Of a stretch of DNA of 64,000 nt, positions 16,861-25,265 are shown in pieces. Every line of letters starts with the position of its first letter. The first letter of the stretch is position 1. The notes under the pieces were generated by a model, which ran no database searches, had not been told where the DNA came from, and saw nothing but the letters and a program-made list of their open reading frames with translations. The stretch is from NCBI GenBank assembly GCA_015068525.1, contig SVKJ01000008.1, positions 23,083 through 87,082 on the forward strand, read 5' to 3'. The position numbers and the translations under genes were made by a program. This stretch comes from Oscillospiraceae bacterium (lineage in GTDB: Bacteria; Bacillota; Clostridia; UMGS1840; HGM11507).

Positions 16861-16889
16861 TTGTTTTTACTTTCTTTATAGTGTATAAT
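16861..16889 (+). promoter_or_regulatory. Promoter of the RyR/TIR module
   Basis: TTGTTT (16861-16866), a 17-base spacer and TATAAT (16884-16889). The leader is about 38 bases and ends with a GGGGGGAT ribosome site before TTG 16934. Confidence 0.7.
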
Positions 16890-16933
16890 ATAAATTGTAT
16901 TATTGTAATTTTAAGTAGTACGGGGGGATTTGT

Positions 16934-18703
16934 TTGGAATACTTCTGGCTTGTATTGTTTATTGCTTTTGTGTTGGGGATATTGTTTCTTTATTCAAAAA
17001 AAGGAATAAGATACAGTATAGGTTTTACATATATAGTAAGCATAATAGTATCAGCAAGGCTTTTTTATGAATATCAGGGAACAGCTTCAATACTTAACTG
17101 CCTTGTTTTTTCTGCCCAGATGTTTACGTTCGGAGTTAACGGAAAAGAACTTGTTGAAATTATTTATACAATAAGTGAAAAGATATCTTATTTTTATATT
17201 ATTTGTGTATGGGCAGTATATCTTGTATCTCCTGCACTTACTATAAGTGCAGTGCTGTCTTTTGTTAAAAAAGGTCTTGATAGATTTTCTTTAAAAACAC
17301 TTTCAAAAAAAGATGTATATATTTTTACTCAAAAAAACGAAAATTCTTTAATACTTGCATCAGATATTATAAAAGAAAATAAAAATTCGGTTGTAATATA
17401 TTCCGAGATGGACAGTGAGGATATTTCTTCCCGTCAGCTTTGTGTAAACAAAAGTGTGGACTGTATATTAAAACTCCTTAATAAAAATAATAATGTGAAT
17501 ATTTGTTTTAATGATACCGATTCGGGAATACTTCTTGATAAACTTAAAAGTTTTTCTTCTTTAAAAATTTTAAAGAAAGTTGATATATATGTTTTCTCGG
17601 ACAATGAGATTGTTTTTGAAGTTGTTGACAGAATAAACAAAACTTTAGAGAATGTATATATTAAAATTATCAGCGTAAATGCAATTCTTATGAAAAATAT
17701 TTTGTGGGATTATCCGCTTTATATGAATATGAGTAAAACGAATGAACTTAATATTTCTGTTTTCGGTGTTGGAGAGTTTGGCGGATATTTTGCGAAAAAC
17801 ACGCTTTGGTGCGGGGTGCTTCCTTCTTGCAGGATGAAACTTAATCTTATTGACAGGGATAACGAAGAAGAAATTTTTGGAAGGGTGTCAGATAATATAC
17901 CAAAGGAATATTTTGATATTGAAGTTTTTTCTGAAAATATTCATGAATCTGACCTTAATGAAAAATTTGAAAAAACTCGTGTTGTAAACTCAGATTATAT
18001 TCTTGTTGCAATGGGTAATGATGACCTTAATATTAAAGTTTCAAGAAAATTAAGACTATATTTTTTAAGAAACGGTAAAAATCCGTTTATACTTACTGTT
18101 CTTAAAAATCAAAGTAAATATTCTGTTATGAAAGATATCCTTAAATACGAGGGCATTGAAGTTACAGGGGGAATTTGCAATATATACGGATATCAATATA
18201 TTTTTAAGGACAGATTTTTTAATAAAGCATATAAAATATATGACTTTATTTCTAAAAATTACAATGAGGTTGCAACAAAAGAAGGCTTTTACAGGCAAAG
18301 TCAGATTGATATTTTATCTTCCTATGCAAGTGCAATCCATAATAAGTACAAGGTGTTTGCTTTGACGGGTAAAGAAAATCCGACAAAAGATGAGATAAAC
18401 AAAAATTTAGATGATAAACGTGCATCCTTAGTTGAGGCGGAACATCAAAGATGGGTTAATTTTGAAGTTTTAAAAGGATATATCGGAGTGATCGAAGATA
18501 AACTTTATGACTTTTTAATAAATAACAGTACATCTAAAAAAAGGCACAGAAATGACGAACTTAAAATCCATGCATGTATAACTGATGTGGAAGGTGTTAA
18601 AAAACTCGATAAGATGTTGGAAGAACTTTTTAATAAAAAGCCAAATCTTATTAAAAATGATGAAGATATAATTGACAATCTTGCAGATTTATATGAGGAA
18701 TAA
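16934..18703 (+). CDS. Membrane-anchored TrkA-like Rossmann protein with RyR-like C-terminus
   Basis: A 589-residue protein I cannot assign to a named gene. Residues 1-110 contain about four hydrophobic segments (around 3-20, 30-45, 55-65 and 85-110). Residues 125-260 look like a first Rossmann-type fold (VYIFTQKNENSLILASDI). Residues 272-400 form a second, with the nucleotide-binding fingerprint FGVGEFGGYFAKN (glycines 278, 280, 283) and an Asp-rich strand end LNLIDRDNEE. This doubled layout resembles TrkA/RCK regulatory domains. Near residues 495-565, EAEHQRWVNFEVLKGY and KKRHRNDELKIH resemble the EHxRW...K.H pattern of bacterial RyR domains. TTG 16934 follows GGGGGGAT. The stand-alone RyR gene begins four bases after the stop, so the two are coupled. 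Likely a ligand-sensing membrane component; the ligand is unknown. Confidence 0.65.
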   Translation: MEYFWLVLFIAFVLGILFLYSKKGIRYSIGFTYIVSIIVSARLFYEYQGTASILNCLVFSAQMFTFGVNGKELVEIIYTISEKISYFYIICVWAVYLVSPALTISAVLSFVKKGLDRFSLKTLSKKDVYIFTQKNENSLILASDIIKENKNSVVIYSEMDSEDISSRQLCVNKSVDCILKLLNKNNNVNICFNDTDSGILLDKLKSFSSLKILKKVDIYVFSDNEIVFEVVDRINKTLENVYIKIISVNAILMKNILWDYPLYMNMSKTNELNISVFGVGEFGGYFAKNTLWCGVLPSCRMKLNLIDRDNEEEIFGRVSDNIPKEYFDIEVFSENIHESDLNEKFEKTRVVNSDYILVAMGNDDLNIKVSRKLRLYFLRNGKNPFILTVLKNQSKYSVMKDILKYEGIEVTGGICNIYGYQYIFKDRFFNKAYKIYDFISKNYNEVATKEGFYRQSQIDILSSYASAIHNKYKVFALTGKENPTKDEINKNLDDKRASLVEAEHQRWVNFEVLKGYIGVIEDKLYDFLINNSTSKKRHRNDELKIHACITDVEGVKKLDKMLEELFNKKPNLIKNDEDIIDNLADLYEE

Positions 18704-18707
18704 TGCT

Positions 18708-18986
18708 ATGTATAAACCTAATCCTGAAGATACAAGTAAAATAAAATTACCAAAGGAAATAGAAACCTTAACCGAAATGATAGCAAAGAACACCCACGAA
18801 AACTGGGCGAAAAGCAAAATAGAAGAAGGCTGGACTTTAGGGGATAAAATTGATGAAAAAAAACTTACTCATCCTTGCCTTGTAGAATATGAAAAATTAT
18901 CTGAAAAAGATAAAGAGTATGACAGGGTTACTGCGATGGAAAGTATAAAATTTTTAATAAAAAAGGGATATAAAATAACAAGATAG
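18708..18986 (+). CDS. Stand-alone RyR domain protein
   Basis: A 92-residue cytoplasmic protein that is essentially one ryanodine-receptor repeat (RyR) domain. It begins MYKPNPEDTSKIKLPKEIETL, then IAKNTHENWAKSKIEEGWTLGDKID, HPCLVEYEKLSEKDKEYDR, and ends TAMESIKFLIKKGYKI, covering the whole domain pattern. Bacterial RyR domains have been described in nucleotide-signalling and conflict gene neighbourhoods. The start is ATG 18708, seven bases behind GAGGAAT, which overlaps the end of the upstream gene. Its TAG stop coincides with the first bases of the type 3 repeat element, so the element supplies the stop codon. A few original C-terminal residues may be lost, though the domain looks complete. 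Confidence 0.88.
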   Translation: MYKPNPEDTSKIKLPKEIETLTEMIAKNTHENWAKSKIEEGWTLGDKIDEKKLTHPCLVEYEKLSEKDKEYDRVTAMESIKFLIKKGYKITR

Positions 18987-19258
18987 CCGTCGGAGAGCTA
19001 TCCGAACCTGCCTCTAACCCTTAAAAATCGGCTTTTTCGTTGTTGTCGATTCCGATATACCTCGTATTATCGCAATCTTCCGCCTGGAAAAACCACAATT
19101 TTTAAGAGTTATAGGTTCGAAGAATTTTCAAATTAGGAAATTTTTCGATAGAATGAGGCAAAAGGTGCAGGGAATATACGATATTTCCAAGACTTTTAAC
19201 GATATTATATCAAAAATTTACAATTTAAAAACGCGTTCGGATAACTTTCCGACGGCTA
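18984..19258 (+). repeat. Dispersed non-coding element, type 3, copy a
   Basis: A 275-bp element with 24-base terminal inverted repeats (left TAGCCGTCGGAGAGCTATCC..., right ...GGATAACTTTCCGACGGCTA, two mismatches). A copy of identical length and about 97% identity by eye is at 62363-62637 in the same orientation. It contains the 20-mer CGATATACCTCGTATTATCG, shared with the type 2 element. It separates the RyR and TIR genes, with its right end merging into the TIR gene's GGGGG ribosome site. Confidence 0.9.
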
Positions 19259-19270
19259 GGGGGATTACTT

Positions 19271-21106
19271 ATGAAAAGAGTTGTTTGCATTGCACTTATC
19301 TTAATTTTGGCATCGGCTAATTTAACCGCTTACGGTTTTGTTTATCCGACTTATGAAGGGGTAAATAAAAATGAGGTTACATATACTGAAAGGATAAATA
19401 TTGTTTTTGATAATTCGGGGCATGAGTATGTTGAAACAATGTTTCAGAATGTTTTGATGGCATCTGCTGTTTCTGAAAATACAAAAATTTGGATTTATCC
19501 TGTTGCAGGTCAGCAGGAACCAATTTTAGTTGAGCCATCGGGTGCGTTTTCTGATAAATATTATAATCTTTATTCTAAATCAAGTAATGAGTTTAAGGCA
19601 GAAAACATATATGAAAAGGCACTTAACGATTTAAAAAACGATACCAGTGTATCTAAAAAAAGACTTATTCTTATGCCTGGCGAAAATGTAGCACAGATAA
19701 GAAGTGAGTTTAATTATGTTTATTTAGAAAATTATATGGCGTCCAACCCTGATATTTTATTTTCTATGTTTTATAACGGTAGCTATATGCTTAATGTTCC
19801 TTCTTATCGTAAATATTCAAACTATGAATGTGTAGACGATAAAGATTTCCACGAATTTATGCTTTTGCAGAATGGTTACTCTCTATGTGAAGCAATTTTT
19901 AATGAACAGGAAAGTGTTGTTAAAATCGAAAAGGGAAGTGCAGGGAACAACATTGCCATTTTTGCTAAAGGCTATAAAACAAGAAGAGCGAATGTTGACG
20001 GAACCCGTAAAGACGTAGATTTAGACCTTTTTATAAGCGGATGTTTGTTAAATACTGAGGGTTATGAAACATATAAGGCTAAATCAAAGGTTAAGGGAGT
20101 TTCTTTAAGTTATAATAACTTCTCAATGAAATATGATTCCAACTATAATGCTTCTTATGCTTTGTTTACTTTAGACGGAACAACCATTAACCCTCTTGAA
20201 GATGATTTATATATACCTGTAATAAATGCAAATTCAGTCACTGTATACTATAGAAACCAAAAAGGTGCAGGGGTATGCTCAGAGAATACTGTTTATAAAA
20301 ATGATGTTGACAAGAAAATTTTTAATATTAATGCACCACAGGAAGATGCAGTTTCTAAGGAAGAAAGTTCAGGAACAGGACTTTTAACTAAACCGTTTAG
20401 TTCAACTGCGCAATCGGAAGAAACAGGCGTTAAAAAAGTTCTTTCGATAGTTTTGGGGATTTTGGGTACTGTACTCGGGTTAATTATCAGACTTATAAAA
20501 TTAGCAATATTTGTATTTATTATTCTTCTTATTTTTGTTCCTAAAGTAAGAAGTTATGTTCAACTTAAAATTTTAAGTTCGAAATTCGCACCGTATTATG
20601 AAAAACTTGTTATAAAAGTAAAGAAGATAATTTCAGATATAGTTGGTGCAGGTGTTAAAATCAAAGGTGCGACCGATATGCAGGGTGACTATGTATTCAT
20701 TTCCAAGGCAAGTGCAGATATGGGACTTCCTAACAACAGAGTTGCACTTGTTGTAAAAGAACTTGAAAAAAGAGGAATAAAATGCTGGCTTTCGGAAACA
20801 GGTATTAAGGCAGGCGATAACTATAATGCAGTTCTTCCTCTTGCTATAAGAAGTTGTAAAATGTTCTTGCTCTTTATATCGCCTATGTCAGTAAAATCTT
20901 CGGATGTTGTTTCGGAAATCGGCACGGCTAAAGAGTATAAAAAACCTATAGTTCCTGTTCAGATAGAACAGTTTGACTTGTTTAAAATGTATTCCGACTG
21001 GGCATATATGTTAAAACAGTACCAGAAAACAGACTTGTTCTCATCAAAAGAAGAAGATGTAAAAGCAATATGCGACCAGATTGTAGAAGCATATAATAAA
21101 ATATAA
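19271..21106 (+). CDS. Secreted vWA-like / transmembrane / TIR domain protein
   Basis: A 611-residue protein. A signal peptide occupies residues 1-22 (VVCIALILILASANLTAYG). Residues 40-160 resemble a von Willebrand A fold (RINIVFDNSGHEYVE, then ENIYEKALNDLKND, KKRLILMPGENV). The MIDAS DxSxS is degenerate (DNSGH, residues 47-51). A beta-rich region runs to about 350, followed by a Ser/Glu-rich linker. Residues 389-425 are strongly hydrophobic. Residues 472-610 are a TIR domain: DYVFISKASADMG, LEKRGIKCWLSETGIKAGDNY, CKMFLLFISP and SSDVVSEIGTAKEYKKPIVPV, where Glu 549 is a candidate NADase-type glutamate. The gene follows the RyR genes and an inserted element, and precedes rsmG by 16 bases. A membrane receptor with a TIR effector is the likeliest reading. 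Ligand and activity are unknown. Confidence 0.8.
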   Translation: MKRVVCIALILILASANLTAYGFVYPTYEGVNKNEVTYTERINIVFDNSGHEYVETMFQNVLMASAVSENTKIWIYPVAGQQEPILVEPSGAFSDKYYNLYSKSSNEFKAENIYEKALNDLKNDTSVSKKRLILMPGENVAQIRSEFNYVYLENYMASNPDILFSMFYNGSYMLNVPSYRKYSNYECVDDKDFHEFMLLQNGYSLCEAIFNEQESVVKIEKGSAGNNIAIFAKGYKTRRANVDGTRKDVDLDLFISGCLLNTEGYETYKAKSKVKGVSLSYNNFSMKYDSNYNASYALFTLDGTTINPLEDDLYIPVINANSVTVYYRNQKGAGVCSENTVYKNDVDKKIFNINAPQEDAVSKEESSGTGLLTKPFSSTAQSEETGVKKVLSIVLGILGTVLGLIIRLIKLAIFVFIILLIFVPKVRSYVQLKILSSKFAPYYEKLVIKVKKIISDIVGAGVKIKGATDMQGDYVFISKASADMGLPNNRVALVVKELEKRGIKCWLSETGIKAGDNYNAVLPLAIRSCKMFLLFISPMSVKSSDVVSEIGTAKEYKKPIVPVQIEQFDLFKMYSDWAYMLKQYQKTDLFSSKEEDVKAICDQIVEAYNKI

Positions 21107-21122
21107 AGAAAAGGATTATAAA

Positions 21123-21830
21123 ATGACTCATTTAAAAGAAATATTTTCTCAAATGGAACTTGAGTTGAACGACTTACAGGAAGAACAATTTAATAAATAT
21201 ACCGATTTGTTAATAGATTATAATAAAAAAGTTAATCTTACATCTATTTTAGAGCCTTCCCAGATTAATTTAAAACATTATCTTGACAGTGTTCTTCCTG
21301 TCCATACAGGATGTTTTAAAGATGGTATGAAAGTAATTGATGTCGGATGCGGAGCAGGCTTTCCGTCAGTTCCCTTAAAAATTTATATGCCGTCTTTAAA
21401 ATTCACCTTGCTTGATTCTTTAAACAAAAGAATAAACTTTTTAAATATTTTAACAGATGAACTTGATTTGTCTGAAATTCTGACAGTTCATTCCCGTGCG
21501 GAAGATGCAGGGCATAACGAAGAATTCAGGGAAAAATACGATATTTGTGTTGCACGTGCTGTTGCGCCTTTAAATGTGTTAATGGAATATTGCACACCTT
21601 TTGTAAAAGTGGGAGGATTCTTTATTGCATTAAAAGGAAAAGACGGAGAGGCAGAACTTGAAAGTTCAAAAAAAGCAATGGAAATTCTTAATGTAAAACT
21701 TTTTGATACTTTGGAATTTACTCTTCCGGGAACGGATAACCAAAGAAAAATATATGTCTTTAAAAAAGTTTCACCAACCCCTAAAAAGTATCCAAGACAA
21801 GCAGGGAAACCTACGAAATCTCCGTTGTAG
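21123..21830 (+). CDS. rsmG: 16S rRNA m7G527 methyltransferase RsmG (GidB)
   Basis: SAM-dependent methylation of G527 in 16S rRNA. The 235-residue protein has the class I methyltransferase motif VIDVGCGAGFPSVPLKIY near residues 73-90. YTDLLIDYNKKVNLTSI lies at the N-terminus, with RAEDAGHNEEFREKYDICVARAVAPLNVLMEY and GGFFIALKGKDGEAEL later. It is 16 bases downstream of the TIR gene and shares its direction, so the accessory module may drive it. It precedes noc as in many Firmicutes, but mnmE and mnmG, which usually stand upstream, are absent. Confidence 0.95.
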   Translation: MTHLKEIFSQMELELNDLQEEQFNKYTDLLIDYNKKVNLTSILEPSQINLKHYLDSVLPVHTGCFKDGMKVIDVGCGAGFPSVPLKIYMPSLKFTLLDSLNKRINFLNILTDELDLSEILTVHSRAEDAGHNEEFREKYDICVARAVAPLNVLMEYCTPFVKVGGFFIALKGKDGEAELESSKKAMEILNVKLFDTLEFTLPGTDNQRKIYVFKKVSPTPKKYPRQAGKPTKSPL

Positions 21831-21875
21831 ACAAGGGTATGGCACTTTTTGAAAGAATTTGACGAACGATTTTTC

Positions 21876-21904
21876 TTTACAAATTGGAAAAAAATGGATA
21901 TAAT
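21876..21904 (+). promoter_or_regulatory. Promoter of noc
   Basis: TTTACA (21876-21881), a 17-base spacer and TATAAT (21899-21904), between rsmG and noc. It indicates that noc can be transcribed independently of the module upstream. Confidence 0.75.
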
Positions 21905-21942
21905 AACACTGTACCAATTAAAAAAGGCGGTGTTATTTTTTT

Positions 21943-22776
21943 ATGTTAAATATTTTACCTGAAATAGTTACGGACAAGCCTCGTCTTATATTCATAAATC
22001 CTGACAGGATTGTACCTAACAAATATCAGCCGAGAAAAGAATTTGACGAATCCAAACTTTATGAGTTGTCCCAGTCGATTAAGGAACATGGAATATTGCA
22101 ACCACTTACTGTTAAACAGATAGAAAAAGATTTATACGAACTTATAGCAGGAGAAAGACGATTAAGAGCCGCAAAACTTATTGGACTTACAACTGTTCCT
22201 GTAATTGTTAAAAAATTCTCGCACGAAGAGTCAATGGTTTTATCCATTATAGAGAATATTCAAAGACATGATTTAAGTTATTTTGAAGAAGCACAAAGTT
22301 ACAGAAAACTTATTGAAGAATGTCATCTTACTCAGGAGGAACTTGCAAAAAAACTTGGAAAAACACAGTCGACTGTTGCAAATAAATTAAGACTTTTAAA
22401 ATTGGAACCCGACCTAAGAACTATGGTATATGAAAATAATCTTACCGAAAGGCATGCCCGCTCAATATTAAAACTTGAGGACAGGGAACTGAGAGAAAAA
22501 GCAATAAACGAGATTATATCGAAAAATCTTAATGTTGCCCAAACTGAAAGTTTAGTTTTAACTTTGCTTGGAGAGGTAAGAAAAGAAGGAAAGAAAAATA
22601 ACACTAAACTGCGATGTATAAGCCTTTTTAAAGATTTAAGAATTTTCTCAAGTACGATAAATCAGACTGTTGATTTAATTAAACAGTCGGGTCTTATGGT
22701 TAAATCAAATAAAAAAGAAACCGAAGACTTTATTGAATATGTTATTAGAGTAGACAAAAATCTACCTAATAGATAA
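21943..22776 (+). CDS. noc: Nucleoid occlusion / ParB-like partition protein
   Basis: A 277-residue ParB/Spo0J superfamily protein that binds specific chromosomal sites and, in the Noc branch, keeps division septa off the nucleoid. It has the ParB N-terminal CTPase region (NPDRIVPNKYQPRKEFDESKLYELSQSIKEHGILQPL, LIAGERRLRAAKLIG, IIENIQRHDLSYFEEA). A helix-turn-helix follows (LTQEELAKKLGKTQSTVANKLRLLKL), then a C-terminal dimerisation part. Its position directly after rsmG is that of noc in Bacillus. A true parB would normally follow parA, which is not here, so Noc is preferred. Confidence 0.88.
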   Translation: MLNILPEIVTDKPRLIFINPDRIVPNKYQPRKEFDESKLYELSQSIKEHGILQPLTVKQIEKDLYELIAGERRLRAAKLIGLTTVPVIVKKFSHEESMVLSIIENIQRHDLSYFEEAQSYRKLIEECHLTQEELAKKLGKTQSTVANKLRLLKLEPDLRTMVYENNLTERHARSILKLEDRELREKAINEIISKNLNVAQTESLVLTLLGEVRKEGKKNNTKLRCISLFKDLRIFSSTINQTVDLIKQSGLMVKSNKKETEDFIEYVIRVDKNLPNR

Positions 22777-23181
22777 ATCAGGGAATGTAAAAAAGTATGA
22801 ATCGCAAAAAGTAGGGAACGACCTATGTGTCGTTCCGATGAAAACATCACATTATGAATAGTATATAATATTGTGTTGTAATAAAAAATCTTTAAAATTA
22901 AATTCTTTTTGCTATGAACTAACTTAGTACGCCTTCGGATAGCTCTCCGACGGCTAACCCAAAGCAAGACTTTGGCTAAGTTTATCCATTTCAAACATTT
23001 TTTCCTATTCCCTATAAAACCCCCATTCTCCATTATCCTGTAAAAGATGCATCCCCTTGAACTGTTGGATAACTCTCCGATAGTTAGTATCTTAAGAAGA
23101 TGGCATAATCCCCTTGACCGTTTGTGTGAAAACATTTACGGTAATGTCCATTTTTATTTACAGGAAAAAATCTATTTTGCA
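22777..23181. repeat. Intergenic region with hairpins and remnants of type 3 element ends
   Basis: No gene is credible here. GGGAACGAC-CTATGT-GTCGTTCCC-type pairing lies at about 22812-22838. Positions 22934-22956 match the complement of the type 3 left end over 23 bases. Positions 23064-23086 (GTTGGATAACTCTCCGATAG...) resemble the type 3 right end with a few changes. The rest is AT-rich and unrecognised. Confidence 0.6.
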
Positions 23182-23215
23182 AAAAGCCCGGACTTAATAA
23201 AAGTTCGGGTTTTTT
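23182..23215 (+). terminator. Rho-independent terminator
   Basis: CCCGGACTT-AATAA-AAGTTCGGG followed by six T, upstream of pckG. It probably ends the noc transcript. Confidence 0.85.
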
Positions 23216-23375
23216 GCATAAATTATCAAAAATATGAGAAAAAATAATTTATATTAAAATTTTTAAAAAAGACTTTATTTTTGGAAAAAAATAGTGTATA
23301 ATTATTGTGATATATTATAGTAGGGGAGATTTTTTTTAAATCTCAAACTACAAAAAAATGAGAGGAGATACTACA

Positions 23376-25148
23376 ATGACAAAAAATCAAGCAGTATTAA
23401 ACTGGTTAGAAGAAATGAAAACTCTTTGTAATCCTGATAAAGTTGTTTGGATTACAGGAGAAGAAGCACAGCTTGAAGCTTTAAGAGAAGAAGCATGTGC
23501 TACAGGAGAAATGATTAAATTAAATCAGGAAAAATTACCTGGTTGTTACTATCACAGAACAGCAGAAAATGACGTTGCGCGTGTTGAAGCGAGAACATTT
23601 ATCTGCACACCTACAAAAGAAGAAGCAGGTCCTATCAATAACTGGATGGATCCAAAAGAAATGTATGCAAAATTAAACAAACTTTATGACAACTCAATGG
23701 CTGGAAGAACTATGTATGTTATTCCTTATTCAATGGGTCCTGTTGGTTCACCATTCTCTAAAATAGGTATAGAACTTACTGACAGTATCTACGTTGTACT
23801 TAATATGGCTATTATGACAAGAGTTGGAACACCTGTTATGGAATCTTTAGGGGAAAATCCTGATTTCGTTAAATGTTTACATGCTAAAAAAGATGTTGAT
23901 CCTGAAGAAAGATATATCGTTCAGTTCCCACAGGACAAAACAATTATGTCAGTTAACTCTGCTTACGGCGGAAATGTTTTACTTGGTAAAAAATGTTTTG
24001 CTCTACGTATTGCTTCATACCTTGGTATGCAGGAAGGCTGGATGGCTGAACATATGCTTATCTTAGGACTTGAAAATCCTCAGGGCGAAGTTAAATATAT
24101 CTGTGCAGCATTCCCATCTGCATGTGGTAAAACAAACCTTGCTATGTTAATTCCACCTGAATACTTAAAAGAAAAAGGTTACAAAGTATGGACAGTTGGG
24201 GACGATATCGCATGGTTAAGAATTGGTCCTGACGGAAGATTATACGCTATAAACCCTGAAGCAGGTTTCTTCGGTGTTGCTCCTGGTACAAGTGTTAAAA
24301 CAAACTTTAACGCTTTAGAAGCAACAAAGAAAAATACAATCTTTACAAATGTTGCTATAAACAATGAAGACAATACAGTTTGGTGGGAAGGTTTAGATAA
24401 AAATCCTCCTGTAGATGCTACAGAATGGAAAGGTGCTAAAGTTAACGGTCCTGAATTTATTGAAGCAGGAAACAACCTTGCACATCCTAACTCAAGATTT
24501 ACTGCTCCAGCAGTTAACTGCCCTTGCATTTCTTCTGAATTTGAAAATCCAATGGGCGTTCCTGTATCAGCAATCGTATTTGGCGGAAGACGTGCTAAGT
24601 GTGCTCCACTTGTATACCAGTCAAGAGATTGGGAACATGGTACATTTGTTGGTGCTACAATGGCTTCTGAAACAACTGCTGCTGCAACAGGTGCAGTTGG
24701 TGTTGTAAGACGTGACCCAATGGCTATGAAACCATTCGTTGGATACAATATGGCAACTTATTGGCAGCACTGGTTAGATATGGGTAAAAAATTAGGCGAC
24801 AAAGCACCTAAAATCTTCCATGTTAACTGGTTCAGAAAAGACGAAAACAATAACTTTATGTGGCCTGGATTTGGCGATAATATGAGAGTTCTTAACTGGA
24901 TTTTAGACAGATGCGACGGAAAAGTTGGCGCTAAAGAATGTGCTATCGGTTACGTTCCTGACGTTAAAGATATCGACGTTAATGGTCTTGATATGACAAC
25001 TGAAGAAATCGAAGCATTGCTTTCAATTGATAATGAAGTATGGCTTGAAGATGTTGAAAACATCAAAGAATACTTTGCTCAGTTCGGTAACGACCTACCA
25101 AAAGAAATGGCAGACCAGTTAGCAACACTTGAAAACAACTTAAAATAG
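23376..25148 (+). CDS. pckG: Phosphoenolpyruvate carboxykinase (GTP)
   Basis: Interconverts oxaloacetate and PEP with GTP/GDP. In fermenting Clostridia it often runs toward oxaloacetate and CO2 fixation. The 590-residue protein is of the GTP type. It has PYSMGPVGSPFSKIGIELTDS, the P-loop-like kinase motif AAFPSACGKTNLAML, the metal site VGDDIAWLR, GFFGVAPGTS and FGGRRAKCAPLVYQSRDW. The start is ATG 23376 (MTKNQAVLNWLEEM), six bases after GAGAGGAGAT. An earlier in-frame ATG is part of this ribosome-site region. It is a single-gene unit with its own terminator. Codon use is regular, suggesting high expression. Confidence 0.97.
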   Translation: MTKNQAVLNWLEEMKTLCNPDKVVWITGEEAQLEALREEACATGEMIKLNQEKLPGCYYHRTAENDVARVEARTFICTPTKEEAGPINNWMDPKEMYAKLNKLYDNSMAGRTMYVIPYSMGPVGSPFSKIGIELTDSIYVVLNMAIMTRVGTPVMESLGENPDFVKCLHAKKDVDPEERYIVQFPQDKTIMSVNSAYGGNVLLGKKCFALRIASYLGMQEGWMAEHMLILGLENPQGEVKYICAAFPSACGKTNLAMLIPPEYLKEKGYKVWTVGDDIAWLRIGPDGRLYAINPEAGFFGVAPGTSVKTNFNALEATKKNTIFTNVAINNEDNTVWWEGLDKNPPVDATEWKGAKVNGPEFIEAGNNLAHPNSRFTAPAVNCPCISSEFENPMGVPVSAIVFGGRRAKCAPLVYQSRDWEHGTFVGATMASETTAAATGAVGVVRRDPMAMKPFVGYNMATYWQHWLDMGKKLGDKAPKIFHVNWFRKDENNNFMWPGFGDNMRVLNWILDRCDGKVGAKECAIGYVPDVKDIDVNGLDMTTEEIEALLSIDNEVWLEDVENIKEYFAQFGNDLPKEMADQLATLENNLK

Positions 25149-25169
25149 TATTTAATTGTATGATTATAA

Positions 25170-25206
25170 AAAATGCTCAAAAGGATTTTTCCTTTTGAGC
25201 ATTTTT
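25170..25206 (+). terminator. Rho-independent terminator after pckG
   Basis: AAATGCTCAAAAGG-ATTTTT-CCTTTTGAGCATTTTT. Confidence 0.9.
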
Positions 25207-25214
25207 GTATAACG

Positions 25215-25255
25215 AAAACCACCAAAAAGAGGACAGTCCCCATTTTGGTGGTTTG
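25215..25255 (-). terminator. Hairpin downstream of mntP
   Basis: AAACCACCAAAA and TTTTGGTGGTTT form a 12-base stem around AGAGGACAGTCCCCA, close to the mntP stop on the minus strand. The T run is weak. Confidence 0.6.
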
Positions 25256-25265
25256 ATATTATGCG

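Noticed and set aside
24179..24748. 189-codon minus-strand frame inside pckG
   Set aside because: Antisense of a conserved gene with regular codon use; no ribosome site or domain.
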